Part shown: positions 1 to 7,082 of the stretch, in pieces | Layout: the number at the start of each line of letters is the position of its first letter | How positions within the stretch are numbered: position 1 is the first letter of the stretch | From: Acidobacteriota bacterium | GTDB taxonomy: Bacteria > Acidobacteriota > Polarisedimenticolia > Gp22-AA2 > AA152 | Assembly (NCBI GenBank): GCA_003222305.1 | Contig: QHVQ01000026.1 | Location: 49,266 to 96,597, forward strand | Direction of reading: 5' to 3' | DNA length: 47,332 nucleotides | The notes under the pieces: model-generated | Told to the model about the DNA's origin: nothing | What the model saw: the letters and a program-made list of their open reading frames with translations, nothing else | Database searches by the model: none | Position numbers and translations under genes: made by a program

Positions 1-783
1 ATAGACCACCTTCTGGCCCCGTGACAGGAACTTATCCGCCATTCTTACCGCCTGCTCCAGCAGGCCCCCGGGATTTCCTCGGAGGTCCATGATCAAACGC
101 TTCATTCCAGCATTCTTGAGAACCTGTAGTTTTTCTTCCAATTCGCGGTCAGTGGTCTGGGTAAAATTGCTCACGCGGATGAAACCCACTTCCGGGCGGA
201 TCATGAATGCGTATTGGACGGAGCGAGTCGGGATATCGTCACGGGTAATGGTGAAGGGGAGAGGTTGATCCTCACCCGGACGCACGACGGTGATGTTGAC
301 CTGGGACCCCTTGGGACCCCGGAGCTTCTTCAGGGCCTGGTCCACCGACATGTCCAGGGTGTCAATCCCTTCGATCTGCGCAATCACGTCCCCCGGACGG
401 ATTCCCGCGCGGTACGCTGGAGTTCCTTCGATGGGCGCTATGACGGTTAGCGGCTTTTCAAGGGTCGGCTTGGAGATGACGATGCCGAGCCCACTAAAGC
501 TGCCGTGCTGCTCCTCGCTCATGTCCTGGTATTCTGCTGCGTTGAGAAAGTGGGTGTGAGGATCCAGAGTCTTGAGCATCCCGTCGATGGCACCCTCGAT
601 GGTCACCTCGGGGGACACCTCCTCCACGTACTGATCTTGAATGATACCGAGAATCTGGCTAAAGGTTTTCAGCCGATCGTTGGGGCGATCCGCGGCAGCA
701 TCCAATCGGGGACCTAGCAAACCGCCCGTCAGGGATCCCGCTGCCATTACCGCCAGCACGAGCGCCAGTTGCTGTCTTTTCAA
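1..783 (-). CDS. S41-family C-terminal processing peptidase, 5' part
   Basis: This is a periplasmic or cell-wall-associated serine protease of the CtpA/Prc type, which trims the C-termini of exported proteins. The visible 261 codons begin with a short positive stretch and a hydrophobic signal (RQQLALVLAVMAAGSLTGG). The N-terminal helical segment (YVEEVSPEVTIEGAIDGML, LDPHTHFL) and a PDZ domain (AGIRPGDVIAQIEG) follow. The start of the catalytic fold is present (MDLRGNPGG), but the catalytic Ser/Lys lie beyond the window edge. I chose the TTG at 783 because AAGGAG sits 8 nt upstream; an in-frame GTG at 789 would have only 2 nt spacing. A TATAAT -10 box lies just upstream. The family assignment is firm, the exact start less so. 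Confidence 0.93.
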   Translation of the reverse strand, partial: MKRQQLALVLAVMAAGSLTGGLLGPRLDAAADRPNDRLKTFSQILGIIQDQYVEEVSPEVTIEGAIDGMLKTLDPHTHFLNAAEYQDMSEEQHGSFSGLGIVISKPTLEKPLTVIAPIEGTPAYRAGIRPGDVIAQIEGIDTLDMSVDQALKKLRGPKGSQVNITVVRPGEDQPLPFTITRDDIPTRSVQYAFMIRPEVGFIRVSNFTQTTDRELEEKLQVLKNAGMKRLIMDLRGNPGGLLEQAVRMADKFLSRGQKVVY

Positions 784-810
784 CGACACCGCTCCTTAGA
801 AATATAGATA

Positions 811-839
811 ATTATAGGGTGGCCGAGGGGCGAAGTAAA
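811..839 (-). promoter_or_regulatory. promoter of the S41 peptidase gene
   Basis: Reading the minus strand, TTTACT (839-834) is followed after 17 bases by a perfect TATAAT (816-811). The predicted transcript start is near 804, leaving a leader of about 20 nt that contains the AAGGAG ribosome site. This is a sigma70-type match read by eye. Confidence 0.6.
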
Positions 840-913
840 GGACGCGTGGGCAGCACCGAATAGAAGTTAGAAGCGTGGAGCTTGTATGTCACAACGGGAT
901 ACCCGCGAAGCCG

Positions 914-942
914 TTGACTTGAGTGGAGCAGCAAACTAGCAT
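914..942 (+). promoter_or_regulatory. promoter of tatA-tatC
   Basis: TTGACT (914-919), 17-base spacer and TAGCAT (937-942) precede tatA by about 75 bases. The same TAGCAT -10 hexamer recurs in the promoters at 14283-14312 and 29197-29225. Between it and the gene an imperfect hairpin (CTCCCTG/CAGGGGAG, about 981-996) lies in the leader. Confidence 0.55.
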
Positions 943-1018
943 ACAAAAAAGATATCGCTGCAGCTGACAGAAAACTGGCTCCCTGCGTCAGGGGAGTGTA
1001 CTTCCTAAAGGAGCGGCT

Positions 1019-1294
1019 TTGTTTGGTTCGTTAGGAGCACCGGAGGTCATCGCCATTCTTGTCCTCGCCTTGCTACTCTTCGGACCCAAAAAACTTCCTG
1101 AGCTGGGCAGAACCCTGGGGAAAAGCATCGCGGAGTTCCGCAGGGCCACGCACGAGCTGAAGGCCACCCTGGAGCGGGAGATGGCAGAGGCTGAGCACTC
1201 ACAGGGAGCCTCCGAAGTGGGTGGAACCGTATCCGGAACCGAAAACGAGCCCTCCCCCGCGGAGGGTGAGCAGCGTGGTAGAGACCCTGTCTGA
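1019..1294 (+). CDS. tatA: Sec-independent translocase TatA/TatB-type subunit
   Basis: Small membrane subunit of the twin-arginine translocation system, which moves folded proteins across the inner membrane. The 91-residue product has one N-terminal transmembrane segment (residues about 6-21, IAILVLALLLFG), the typical hinge FGPKKLPELGRTLGK and an amphipathic helix, then an acidic disordered tail. The Phe-Gly hinge is the family hallmark; with no second TatA-like gene nearby I cannot say whether it serves as TatA, TatB or both. The TTG start is supported by AAAGGAG 5 nt upstream. It overlaps the probable tatC start by 20 bases and shares the promoter at 914-942. Confidence 0.9.
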   Translation: MFGSLGAPEVIAILVLALLLFGPKKLPELGRTLGKSIAEFRRATHELKATLEREMAEAEHSQGASEVGGTVSGTENEPSPAEGEQRGRDPV

Positions 1295-2012
1295 CACGGG
1301 GCGAATGTCGTTTCTGGATCACCTGGGAGAGCTTCGAGTCCGGCTCCTCCGGGCGCTGCTGGCCGTAAGCCTCTGCTTCGCCGTGGCCTGGTCCCAGTCC
1401 CGTCGAATTTTCCGCATCTTCGTGCAGCCGATTCAGCCCTTTCTCGGTGGACACAAGCTGGTTTTCTTGGAGGTCACCGAGCCTTTCCTGCTCTACATGA
1501 AGGTGTCTCTCCTGGTGGCGATCTTCGCGGCTTCTCCTCTCATCCTTTACCAATTGTGGGCATTCGTCTCCCCGGGACTTTATCCGAAAGAAAAGCGGTA
1601 CGCTGCCCCCTTCATTCTCATCGCCTCCTTGTTCTTTCTGGGTGGTGGCCTCTTCGGATATCTGGTCGCCTTTCCCTACGCTGCCCGTTTCTTGCTCTCC
1701 ATTGCGGGGGATTTCCAGCCGGCGCTCACGGTGAGGAGCCTTTTTGGGTTCGAGAGTAAGATTATTCTTGGCATGGGGCTCGTCTTCGAGATGCCTGTCG
1801 CGATTTTCTTGCTGTCCCGCCTCGGGGTCGTCAGCCCGGCGTTCCTGCTTCGCAACCTGAAGTATGCGGTTTTGATCATCTTTATTGTGGCGGCGGTTGT
1901 CACCCCGACTCCGGACGTCATTACGCAATGCATCTTTGCGCTCCCCATGCTTGGGCTCTACCTCCTTGGGATTGGCGCAGCGTATCTCGTTCCCCGGCGC
2001 GATGGGTCCTAA
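1275..2012 (+). CDS. tatC: Sec-independent protein translocase TatC
   Basis: Polytopic core of the Tat translocase that recognises twin-arginine signal peptides. The protein opens with the conserved MSFLDHLGELRVRLL segment before TM1 and shows about six hydrophobic segments over 245 residues. Conserved landmarks include FVSPGLYPKEKR in the first periplasmic region and LGMGLVFEMPV before a later helix. I placed the start at GTG 1275, where GGAGG lies 9 nt upstream; ATG 1305 is the alternative and would remove ten residues. It overlaps tatA, and its last 11 bases overlap the following kinase-like gene, which implies coupled translation. Confidence 0.93.
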   Translation: MVETLSDTGRMSFLDHLGELRVRLLRALLAVSLCFAVAWSQSRRIFRIFVQPIQPFLGGHKLVFLEVTEPFLLYMKVSLLVAIFAASPLILYQLWAFVSPGLYPKEKRYAAPFILIASLFFLGGGLFGYLVAFPYAARFLLSIAGDFQPALTVRSLFGFESKIILGMGLVFEMPVAIFLLSRLGVVSPAFLLRNLKYAVLIIFIVAAVVTPTPDVITQCIFALPMLGLYLLGIGAAYLVPRRDGS

Positions 2013-2859
2013 TCCTACGGCTCCCCTTTCCTCGGAGGCCCTGCCACCTGGATTCTGTGTGATCTCGGGTGCTGGAAGGGCTTGGTGGATTCTCCGAAGG
2101 AATTCTCCTCTCCAGGGGGACACGGGACTTTGGGAAGAGTGGATCCGGGGTGCCGATGGAAATCTCCTGGACGTTCCTGGAGGGCGCGGACCGGTCCACC
2201 TGCTGAATCCGAAGGGAGCGGGTCCCGCGGTGTTGCGCCCTTACCGTCACGGCGGGATGTTGGGTCCTCTGCTAGGGAACCGATTCCTGGGAGCCCAGCG
2301 ATTCTTGTCCGAGATTCGGGTTTCTGAGGTGATTCGGCTGGCGGGGGTTGCGACGCCGGAAATTCTGGCATTGTACATTCGCGGCGCCTCGAGACCGATC
2401 TTCAGGGGCTGGATTCTGACACGCCATGTTCCGGGGAGCATCAACTTGCGACAGTGGGTGAGCGGGGGACTTCCCGGTGGCGATGAGAGGGGAAAGGTTC
2501 TCCGCCTCACCGCGCAAGCCGTGCGTTCCCTGCATGCCGTGGGGTGCACTCATCGGGACCTGAACCTCAGCAACCTTCTGCTTGCCCCGGATCGGGTCTT
2601 CGTCTTGGATCTCGACGGCGCCAGGCTACGATCGGCTCTGACCCCCCGTGAACGGTGCGCAAATCTGCTCCGACTCTACCGCTCCCTGGCCAAGGAGACC
2701 GGGGTAGTCGAGCCGCTTTCCCTGCGGGACCGTCGGGCCTTCCTCAAAGTCTATGCCTGCGGAAACTCTGAGCTTTTCCGGGATCTCTGGCGAGACCTCA
2801 GATCGCGCTGGGCGCTGGCGACTCTCCGGAGGAATCTATCGAGGCGGAGGCGGCGCTAG
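2002..2859 (+). CDS. Kdo-kinase-like (KdkA/InaA family) LPS core kinase
   Basis: The 285-residue protein has the compact kinase fold of lipopolysaccharide kinases. The catalytic loop is THRDLNLSNLLL and the metal-binding motif is VLDLDGARL. An N-terminal region with KGAGPAVLRPYRHGG probably represents the nucleotide-binding strands. Known relatives phosphorylate Kdo (KdkA) or heptose (WaaP) of the LPS inner core in the cytoplasm. The neighbouring heptosyltransferases and the kds operon fit this role, but the exact acceptor cannot be read from sequence. The ATG at 2002 lies inside the end of tatC (11-base overlap), and the 3' end overlaps the convergent waaF-like gene by 62 bases. Confidence 0.8.
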   Translation: MGPNPTAPLSSEALPPGFCVISGAGRAWWILRRNSPLQGDTGLWEEWIRGADGNLLDVPGGRGPVHLLNPKGAGPAVLRPYRHGGMLGPLLGNRFLGAQRFLSEIRVSEVIRLAGVATPEILALYIRGASRPIFRGWILTRHVPGSINLRQWVSGGLPGGDERGKVLRLTAQAVRSLHAVGCTHRDLNLSNLLLAPDRVFVLDLDGARLRSALTPRERCANLLRLYRSLAKETGVVEPLSLRDRRAFLKVYACGNSELFRDLWRDLRSRWALATLRRNLSRRRRR

Positions 2860-3937
2860 GGGCCGCGACGTGGGTGAGATGTCCCAGCAGCTCCCGGCAG
2901 GCACGGAGTACTTCTTCCGAAGTGACGTCCTCGAGGCAATGGGGCTTCCCGGAAGGTGCGGCATGGCATTCTTTGAAGAATTCTTGCCGGCACGGTGAAC
3001 ACGGGTACAGGTGAGTAAGCACACGGCATAAGGTGGGATCGGTGAAAGGCCTGGTTCTATCAGGGCTTCCCGGGCCGAAAATCGCAACCACAGGAACACG
3101 GAGGGCGGCTGCGATGTGCATGGGTCCACTATCGTTACACACTAACAGGTGGCAGTGTTCCAATACGGCTGCCATCTCCTGGAGATTCTGGCCGACGGCA
3201 GATACGAAACAAGAATTGCCTACGCTCGAGCGAATCTTTTCCAATGCCCGTTCATCATCTTGGGTTCCGAAGAGCAAGGGTCTCACCCCGTATTCTCGTA
3301 CCAGCGCAGAGGCCACGGCCCCGAATCGCTCCGGGTGCCAAGCCCGTGCTGGCTTAGAGGCGCCCGGATGGATGGCGATCCGCAATACCTCCTTCTCGAG
3401 CGAGTGCTCACGCAGGAAGTTGAGCGCCGCATCTCTGGCGTGCGGTGTCAGATGGAAGCTGAGACGGCGGTCCCGCACGTCCGCTCCGACCGCTTCAGCG
3501 ATACACAAGAATTGCTCCAAATGGTGTCCGTCCACCGGAAGCGGTAGGGGGTCCGTGAGAAGCCAGCTTCGGAAATCGCCGCGGAACCCGACTCGGCGAG
3601 GAATGCCGGCTAGCCGGGCGAACAAGGCAGCTTCGAAGGCTCTTTGGAACAGAAGTGCCAAATCGAATCGCTCGCGTCGCAGGCTCCGAATCAGAGTCCA
3701 TCGTCCTGTCAATCCTGCATGGGCCCGATCACGATCGTACTCGATGAGGCGATCGCAAAACGGCGCGGCTTGCAGAGCATCCAATACCCATGTTTTGGCA
3801 AGTAGGGTGATTTCGGCGTTGGGAAAGGTGCTCCGAACGGCCCTCATGGCGGGCGAAATCATCACCACGTCTCCGATCCAGTTATTGACCCGGACCAGAA
3901 TCCTTCGGGCGGAGACCGCTTGCAGCCCGGTCTTCAT
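2798..3937 (-). CDS. waaF: GT9 glycosyltransferase, lipopolysaccharide heptosyltransferase II-like
   Basis: Cytoplasmic-face GT-B enzyme that adds L-glycero-D-manno-heptose to the LPS inner core from ADP-heptose. The N-domain starts ILVRVNNWIGDVVMISPAMRAV, a GT9 hallmark. The C-domain carries AIHPGAS...AWHPERF and CNDSGPMHIAAALRVPVVAIFGPGSPDRTRPF. A cysteine-containing tail (CSPCRQEFFKECH...HCLEDVT) resembles WaaF rather than WaaC. The ATG at 3937 overlaps the upstream gene's stop as ATGA, so the two transferases are translationally coupled. About 20 low-complexity Ser/Ala/Pro residues close the protein where it overlaps the convergent kinase gene. The symbol is by similarity; acceptor specificity is inferred. 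Confidence 0.85.
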   Translation of the reverse strand: MKTGLQAVSARRILVRVNNWIGDVVMISPAMRAVRSTFPNAEITLLAKTWVLDALQAAPFCDRLIEYDRDRAHAGLTGRWTLIRSLRRERFDLALLFQRAFEAALFARLAGIPRRVGFRGDFRSWLLTDPLPLPVDGHHLEQFLCIAEAVGADVRDRRLSFHLTPHARDAALNFLREHSLEKEVLRIAIHPGASKPARAWHPERFGAVASALVREYGVRPLLFGTQDDERALEKIRSSVGNSCFVSAVGQNLQEMAAVLEHCHLLVCNDSGPMHIAAALRVPVVAIFGPGSPDRTRPFTDPTLCRVLTHLYPCSPCRQEFFKECHAAPSGKPHCLEDVTSEEVLRACRELLGHLTHVAAPSAASASIDSSGESPAPSAI

Positions 3938-5022
3938 GGGGCGGGTGCCCGGCCGGGTGGGATGAAGCATTGATGCAGAATCTCTCGAGCGGCTCGGAGC
4001 ACTGCTGTGGGGTAGATATTCCGGACAACGGATCTGTCGCCGCGACGGGGAAAAGGATGCCTCCCATCCCATGCGGGTGCCAAGATCCGGTGCCGGTCTC
4101 CCAGCGGGCCGTTGATCGAAGGATCAGTGCTCCCGAAGAGAACCACCACAGGGACCCCCTGGGTCCAGGCTAGGTGCATGGGGCCAGTGTCGCCCCCAAT
4201 GAAGAGGCGACAGGATGCGATGAGTTCCCGCATTTCCAAGGGGGTTGTAAGAGGTGCAGCCACACCAGCCCCTCGGGAGAGTGCCAACACCCTACGCACC
4301 AGGGTCTCCTCCCCGGGTCCCCAAGTCAGGATAGGCGCCCACCCCTCTTCTGCCAACCCGTGAACCACTTGGCCGAAACTCTCCTCGGGCCATCGCTTGT
4401 GCGCCTGTCTGAGGCTAGTGCCGGGGTGCACCGCCACAGGAATTCGGTCGCCGAGCGACGTCAAAAAATCGGAAATTCTTCGCGCGGGGTGGACCGGAGG
4501 AAAGGGAAACTTGGGCGGTCCTGCCGTGACTCTCAAGGGTGCGAGAAGCTCAAGATTCTTGAAAACTCGATTAATGCGAGGGGAGGACGGCCGCACGTGG
4601 ATGGTGTTCAGCAGAAAGCTCGATTCCCGTGAGCCCGAGCGGTCGAAGCCCAAGCGGCGGCGCGCACCGGAAAACTTACCGATGAGGGCGCTCTTGGCGG
4701 TCCCCTGGAAATCCAGACTGAGGGCTGGCCGAAACCCTTGTAGCTTGGAAAGGAATTGCCCCAGGGCCTTCCGGGCCTGGTTGGGATGGCGCCACAGAGC
4801 TGGGGCGCCGAGTGCCGTTCGCGGGAACAGGACGATCTCATTCAGCCAGGGTGCCCCGGGGAGTAGGGAAGAAGAACCTGGCTCAACCACCCATGCTAGC
4901 CTTGCCTGAGGGAATGATTCCCGGAGGGCAGCGACGCAAGGGAGTGTCCGAACGACGTCCCCTAACGCCCCGAGGCGCACCAGCAGAATGCCGTCGCCCT
5001 CCCGTATGTTAAGGGATTCCAA
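3934..5022 (-). CDS. waaC: GT9 glycosyltransferase, lipopolysaccharide heptosyltransferase I-like
   Basis: Second GT9 enzyme of 362 residues. It shows the N-terminal pattern ILLVRLGALGDVVRTLPCVAALR and the SLDFQGTAKSALIGKFSGARRRLGFD segment typical of heptosyltransferase I. The ADP-heptose site is AVHPGTS...RWPEESF and GGDTGPMHLAWTQGVPVVVLFGSTDPSINGPLG. WaaC adds the first heptose to Kdo; that role here is inferred from similarity and from the tandem waaF-like gene. The TTG start at 5022 has GGGGAGG 5 nt upstream. An extended -10 promoter sits at 5055-5063. Confidence 0.85.
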   Translation of the reverse strand: MESLNIREGDGILLVRLGALGDVVRTLPCVAALRESFPQARLAWVVEPGSSSLLPGAPWLNEIVLFPRTALGAPALWRHPNQARKALGQFLSKLQGFRPALSLDFQGTAKSALIGKFSGARRRLGFDRSGSRESSFLLNTIHVRPSSPRINRVFKNLELLAPLRVTAGPPKFPFPPVHPARRISDFLTSLGDRIPVAVHPGTSLRQAHKRWPEESFGQVVHGLAEEGWAPILTWGPGEETLVRRVLALSRGAGVAAPLTTPLEMRELIASCRLFIGGDTGPMHLAWTQGVPVVVLFGSTDPSINGPLGDRHRILAPAWDGRHPFPRRGDRSVVRNIYPTAVLRAAREILHQCFIPPGRAPAP

Positions 5023-5054
5023 TAGAACCTCCCCAGACCGCTCACCCTTCGAAC

Positions 5055-5063
5055 ATTATAGCA
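5055..5063 (-). promoter_or_regulatory. extended -10 promoter of waaC-waaF
   Basis: On the minus strand TGC-TATAAT (5063-5055) forms an extended -10 element with a perfect TATAAT. No good -35 hexamer lies 17 bases upstream, as expected for this promoter class. The predicted leader to the TTG start is about 26 nt. Confidence 0.5.
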
Positions 5064-5503
5064 ACCGAAAAGATGTTCCACCGAGGCAAGGGCGTGGGAT
5101 TAGCGACCAGATTCAGACACTTCTGAGACTGGCGATAAGGTAACGTGAGAGCCTCTCGAGGAGGTTTCTGATGCAGTCCCGAGGAAGACCCCATCCTACT
5201 CCAGGGTTGTCGGCTTGCTCCGCAGGTTTTGCAACTCCTTCCCCGGAAAACCCGGAGGCGCTGGATACTCGGGGACGGTCCGGGCGACCCAAAGATGTTT
5301 GCCAGGGCTTCGGATTCTCGCACGCCTGCTTGTAGCGGCGATGACATTGACTGGATCCAGATGATTTGAAGAGTTTGGAGCGAAAGTCACTTCACCCCTT
5401 CCGGCCACGGCTAGCTCCCTGGGTGCCGCAATCCTCGGGCGGTGGAGCGACTTCGCCTACCGTATCTCCGTTGGGGCCAGACCAGGCCCGCGATACTACT
5501 ACG

Positions 5504-5523
5504 GTCACGCCCCGGGGCGTGAC
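5504..5523. repeat. perfect 20-bp palindrome
   Basis: GTCACGCCCCGGGGCGTGAC is a perfect two-fold symmetric sequence with no spacer. It lies about 64 bases upstream of the -35 box of the Trm112-like gene. The symmetry fits a dimeric DNA-binding protein site, or a cruciform; the sequence alone does not say which. Confidence 0.7.
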
Positions 5524-5586
5524 GATGTCGGGGCGGTTCACCTCCACCCCGCAGGCCCGAGGACTTGGTCCAGGCAGGATAACTCA

Positions 5587-5615
5587 TTGACACCTTTCGA
5601 GCCTTGTGTTAGAAA
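5587..5615 (+). promoter_or_regulatory. promoter of the Trm112-like/hldA operon
   Basis: A perfect TTGACA (5587-5592) is followed after 17 bases by TAGAAA (5610-5615). Transcription would start about 7 bases downstream, which is at the GTG start codon at 5622. The mRNA may therefore be leaderless, consistent with the absence of a ribosome site before that GTG. Confidence 0.5.
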
Positions 5616-5621
5616 CTGCCC

Positions 5622-5810
5622 GTGCCCGTGGATCCCAAGCTCCTAGAAATTCTCGCCTGCCCAGTCTGTAAGAAGCCTGTCCACTTGACCCAAGGCGGCT
5701 TGGGTCTTCTCTGCAAAGACTGCCGGCTGATCTTCCCTATAGAAAACGATATCCCGGTGATGCTGGTGGAGGAGGCCCATCAGGAAGACGTCACTCGGGA
5801 GCCGCGTTGA
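5622..5810 (+). CDS. Trm112/UPF0434-family small zinc-ribbon-like protein
   Basis: A 62-residue protein with the family pattern DPKLLEILACPVCKKPV...LLCKDCRLIFPIENDIPVML. The two CxxC pairs suggest a small metal-binding ribbon. Eukaryotic and archaeal Trm112 proteins are activating partners of methyltransferases. Bacterial members such as YcaR sit in LPS precursor operons, with no settled function as far as I know. No ribosome site precedes the GTG at 5622, or the in-frame GTG at 5628. The stop overlaps the next start as TTGA. The linkage to hldA and waaC/F fits the usual LPS neighbourhood. Confidence 0.88.
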   Translation: MPVDPKLLEILACPVCKKPVHLTQGGLGLLCKDCRLIFPIENDIPVMLVEEAHQEDVTREPR

Positions 5811-6793
5811 CCGTACCCCTTCCTTTGCCCCGTGTACAGGAACTGCTCCGGCGCATGGCGGGTTCCCGCATCCTGGTGGTTGGCGACATCATGGTGGATC
5901 GTTTTCTCTGGGGGTCGGTCCACCGAGTCTCTCCTGAGGCACCGGTGCCCGTGGTCCATTTGAACTCGGAATCGGCTGTGCTGGGGGGTGCAGGCAATGT
6001 GGCTCGCAACCTGCGGTCTTTGGGGGCGGAAGTCGATCTTGTCGGAGTGGTGGGCCGGGACCGCGGAGCGGAGGAATTCTGGCGCCTGTTGACCGAAGCT
6101 GGGCTGAGCGGTCAAAGGGTCATAGAAATCTCCACCAGGAGCACCACCACGAAGACCCGGGTAATCGCCCACCACCAGCAGGTAGTTCGAATCGACCGGG
6201 AGTCGCAAGACCCGCTGGAGCGCGTCAACGTGGAACAAGTGTCCGCCCGAGCGCTGGAAATGCTTCCTAAAGCTCGGGCAATAGTGATTTCGGACTATGA
6301 CAAGGGAGTGATTTCCCCCGAGATACTCCGTCGAATCCTGCCAGGTGCTCGGGATGCAGGGATTCCCGTCGCCGTCGATCCTAAACCTACAAACTACCGA
6401 TTTTATCGGCCCGCAACGGTCATCACACCAAACCTCCCTGAAGCCCGGATCATGACCGGAACTCGAGGTAGGACGGAGGAGGAGGTCCTCTTGATGGGAC
6501 AGGCACTCCAAGGCCAGCTCGGCTGCGAAGCGCTCCTCCTCACTCGGGGCGAACAGGGGATGACCCTCTTCAAGTCCTCCAGGGAGCCGGTTCTTATCCC
6601 CGCTTCAGCACGGGAGGTGTTTGATGTTACCGGTGCCGGGGATACTGTCGTCGCCGTGCTCGCGCTGTCCCTGGCAGCGGGGGCCACCATCGAGGAAGCT
6701 GCCAACCTCGCCAATCTTGCTGCCGGGCTGGTGGTTGGAAAACTGGGAACCGCAGTGGTTACACCCGAGGAGTTGGAGGAAACGGCTGTTTAA
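5807..6793 (+). CDS. hldA: D-glycero-beta-D-manno-heptose-7-phosphate kinase (RfaE1/HldA)
   Basis: PfkB-family sugar kinase that phosphorylates heptose 7-phosphate at C1 in the ADP-heptose pathway feeding the inner LPS core. The 328-residue protein contains GGAGNVARNLRSLGA near the N-terminus, the substrate segment STTTKTRVIAHHQQVVRID, and SDYDKGV. The C-terminal PfkB signature VFDVTGAGDTVVAVLAL carries the catalytic Asp. The adenylyltransferase half found in fused HldE is absent, so HldC-type activity must be encoded elsewhere. The TTG start overlaps the preceding stop as TTGA, implying coupled translation. Confidence 0.93.
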   Translation: MTVPLPLPRVQELLRRMAGSRILVVGDIMVDRFLWGSVHRVSPEAPVPVVHLNSESAVLGGAGNVARNLRSLGAEVDLVGVVGRDRGAEEFWRLLTEAGLSGQRVIEISTRSTTTKTRVIAHHQQVVRIDRESQDPLERVNVEQVSARALEMLPKARAIVISDYDKGVISPEILRRILPGARDAGIPVAVDPKPTNYRFYRPATVITPNLPEARIMTGTRGRTEEEVLLMGQALQGQLGCEALLLTRGEQGMTLFKSSREPVLIPASAREVFDVTGAGDTVVAVLALSLAAGATIEEAANLANLAAGLVVGKLGTAVVTPEELEETAV

Positions 6794-6906
6794 CGCCGCT
6801 TCACCATGGGCCGCCCGGCGGTTTGGAGCTCATGACCTTCGTTTTCCAACTCGTACCCTTTCTTGACCTCGCGGTTTTCATGCAGCACCCTCTAACAAAT
6901 TTTCGC

Positions 6907-6935
6907 TTGACGCCCCCCTGAGGGGGTGGTAGTTT
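6907..6935 (+). promoter_or_regulatory. possible promoter with hairpin operator upstream of the XRE-TPR gene
   Basis: TTGACG (6907-6912) and TAGTTT (6930-6935) are separated by 17 bases. The spacer contains CCCCC(C)TGAGGGGG (6913-6926), a short perfect inverted repeat. An operator in that position would suit autoregulation by the downstream HTH protein. The -10 match is poor (3 of 6), so this is a weak call. Confidence 0.3.
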
Positions 6936-7082
6936 CGTGCCCAGAAGGGCGATTTTGGACAGATTACATACCCCCCGGCAGATGCTGGCGCTTCAGGTAG
7001 GTCGGAGAAACTGAAGGGTAACCAGAACTTCCGGGACTTCTGGCCCGAGGGAGCGCTACTCAAGGGTAAGCAGGAGCGGCTC

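Larger units (their letters stand above)
5023..5621. other. 599-base gene-free region between divergent LPS operons
   Basis: No convincing gene was found on either strand. Short open frames of 60-100 codons exist but overlap one another on both strands, lack ribosome sites and resemble no family I know. The region holds the waaC promoter at its left end, a perfect 20-bp palindrome at 5504-5523 and the promoter of the Trm112-like gene at its right end. It is by far the longest stretch without a gene here, in a window whose genes mostly overlap or abut. Confidence 0.6.

Noticed and set aside
1047-2123. 358-codon open frame on the minus strand across tatA and tatC
   Set aside because: It is antisense to two firmly identified genes and its translation is charged low-complexity sequence without any domain.
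3033-3965. 310-codon plus-strand frame opposite waaF
   Set aside because: It overlaps a clear GT9 gene over its whole length and gives an Arg/Ser-rich sequence typical of antisense frames.
5042-5593. Several 60-100 codon frames on both strands of the gene-free region
   Set aside because: They overlap each other, have no ribosome sites and show no recognisable protein features.
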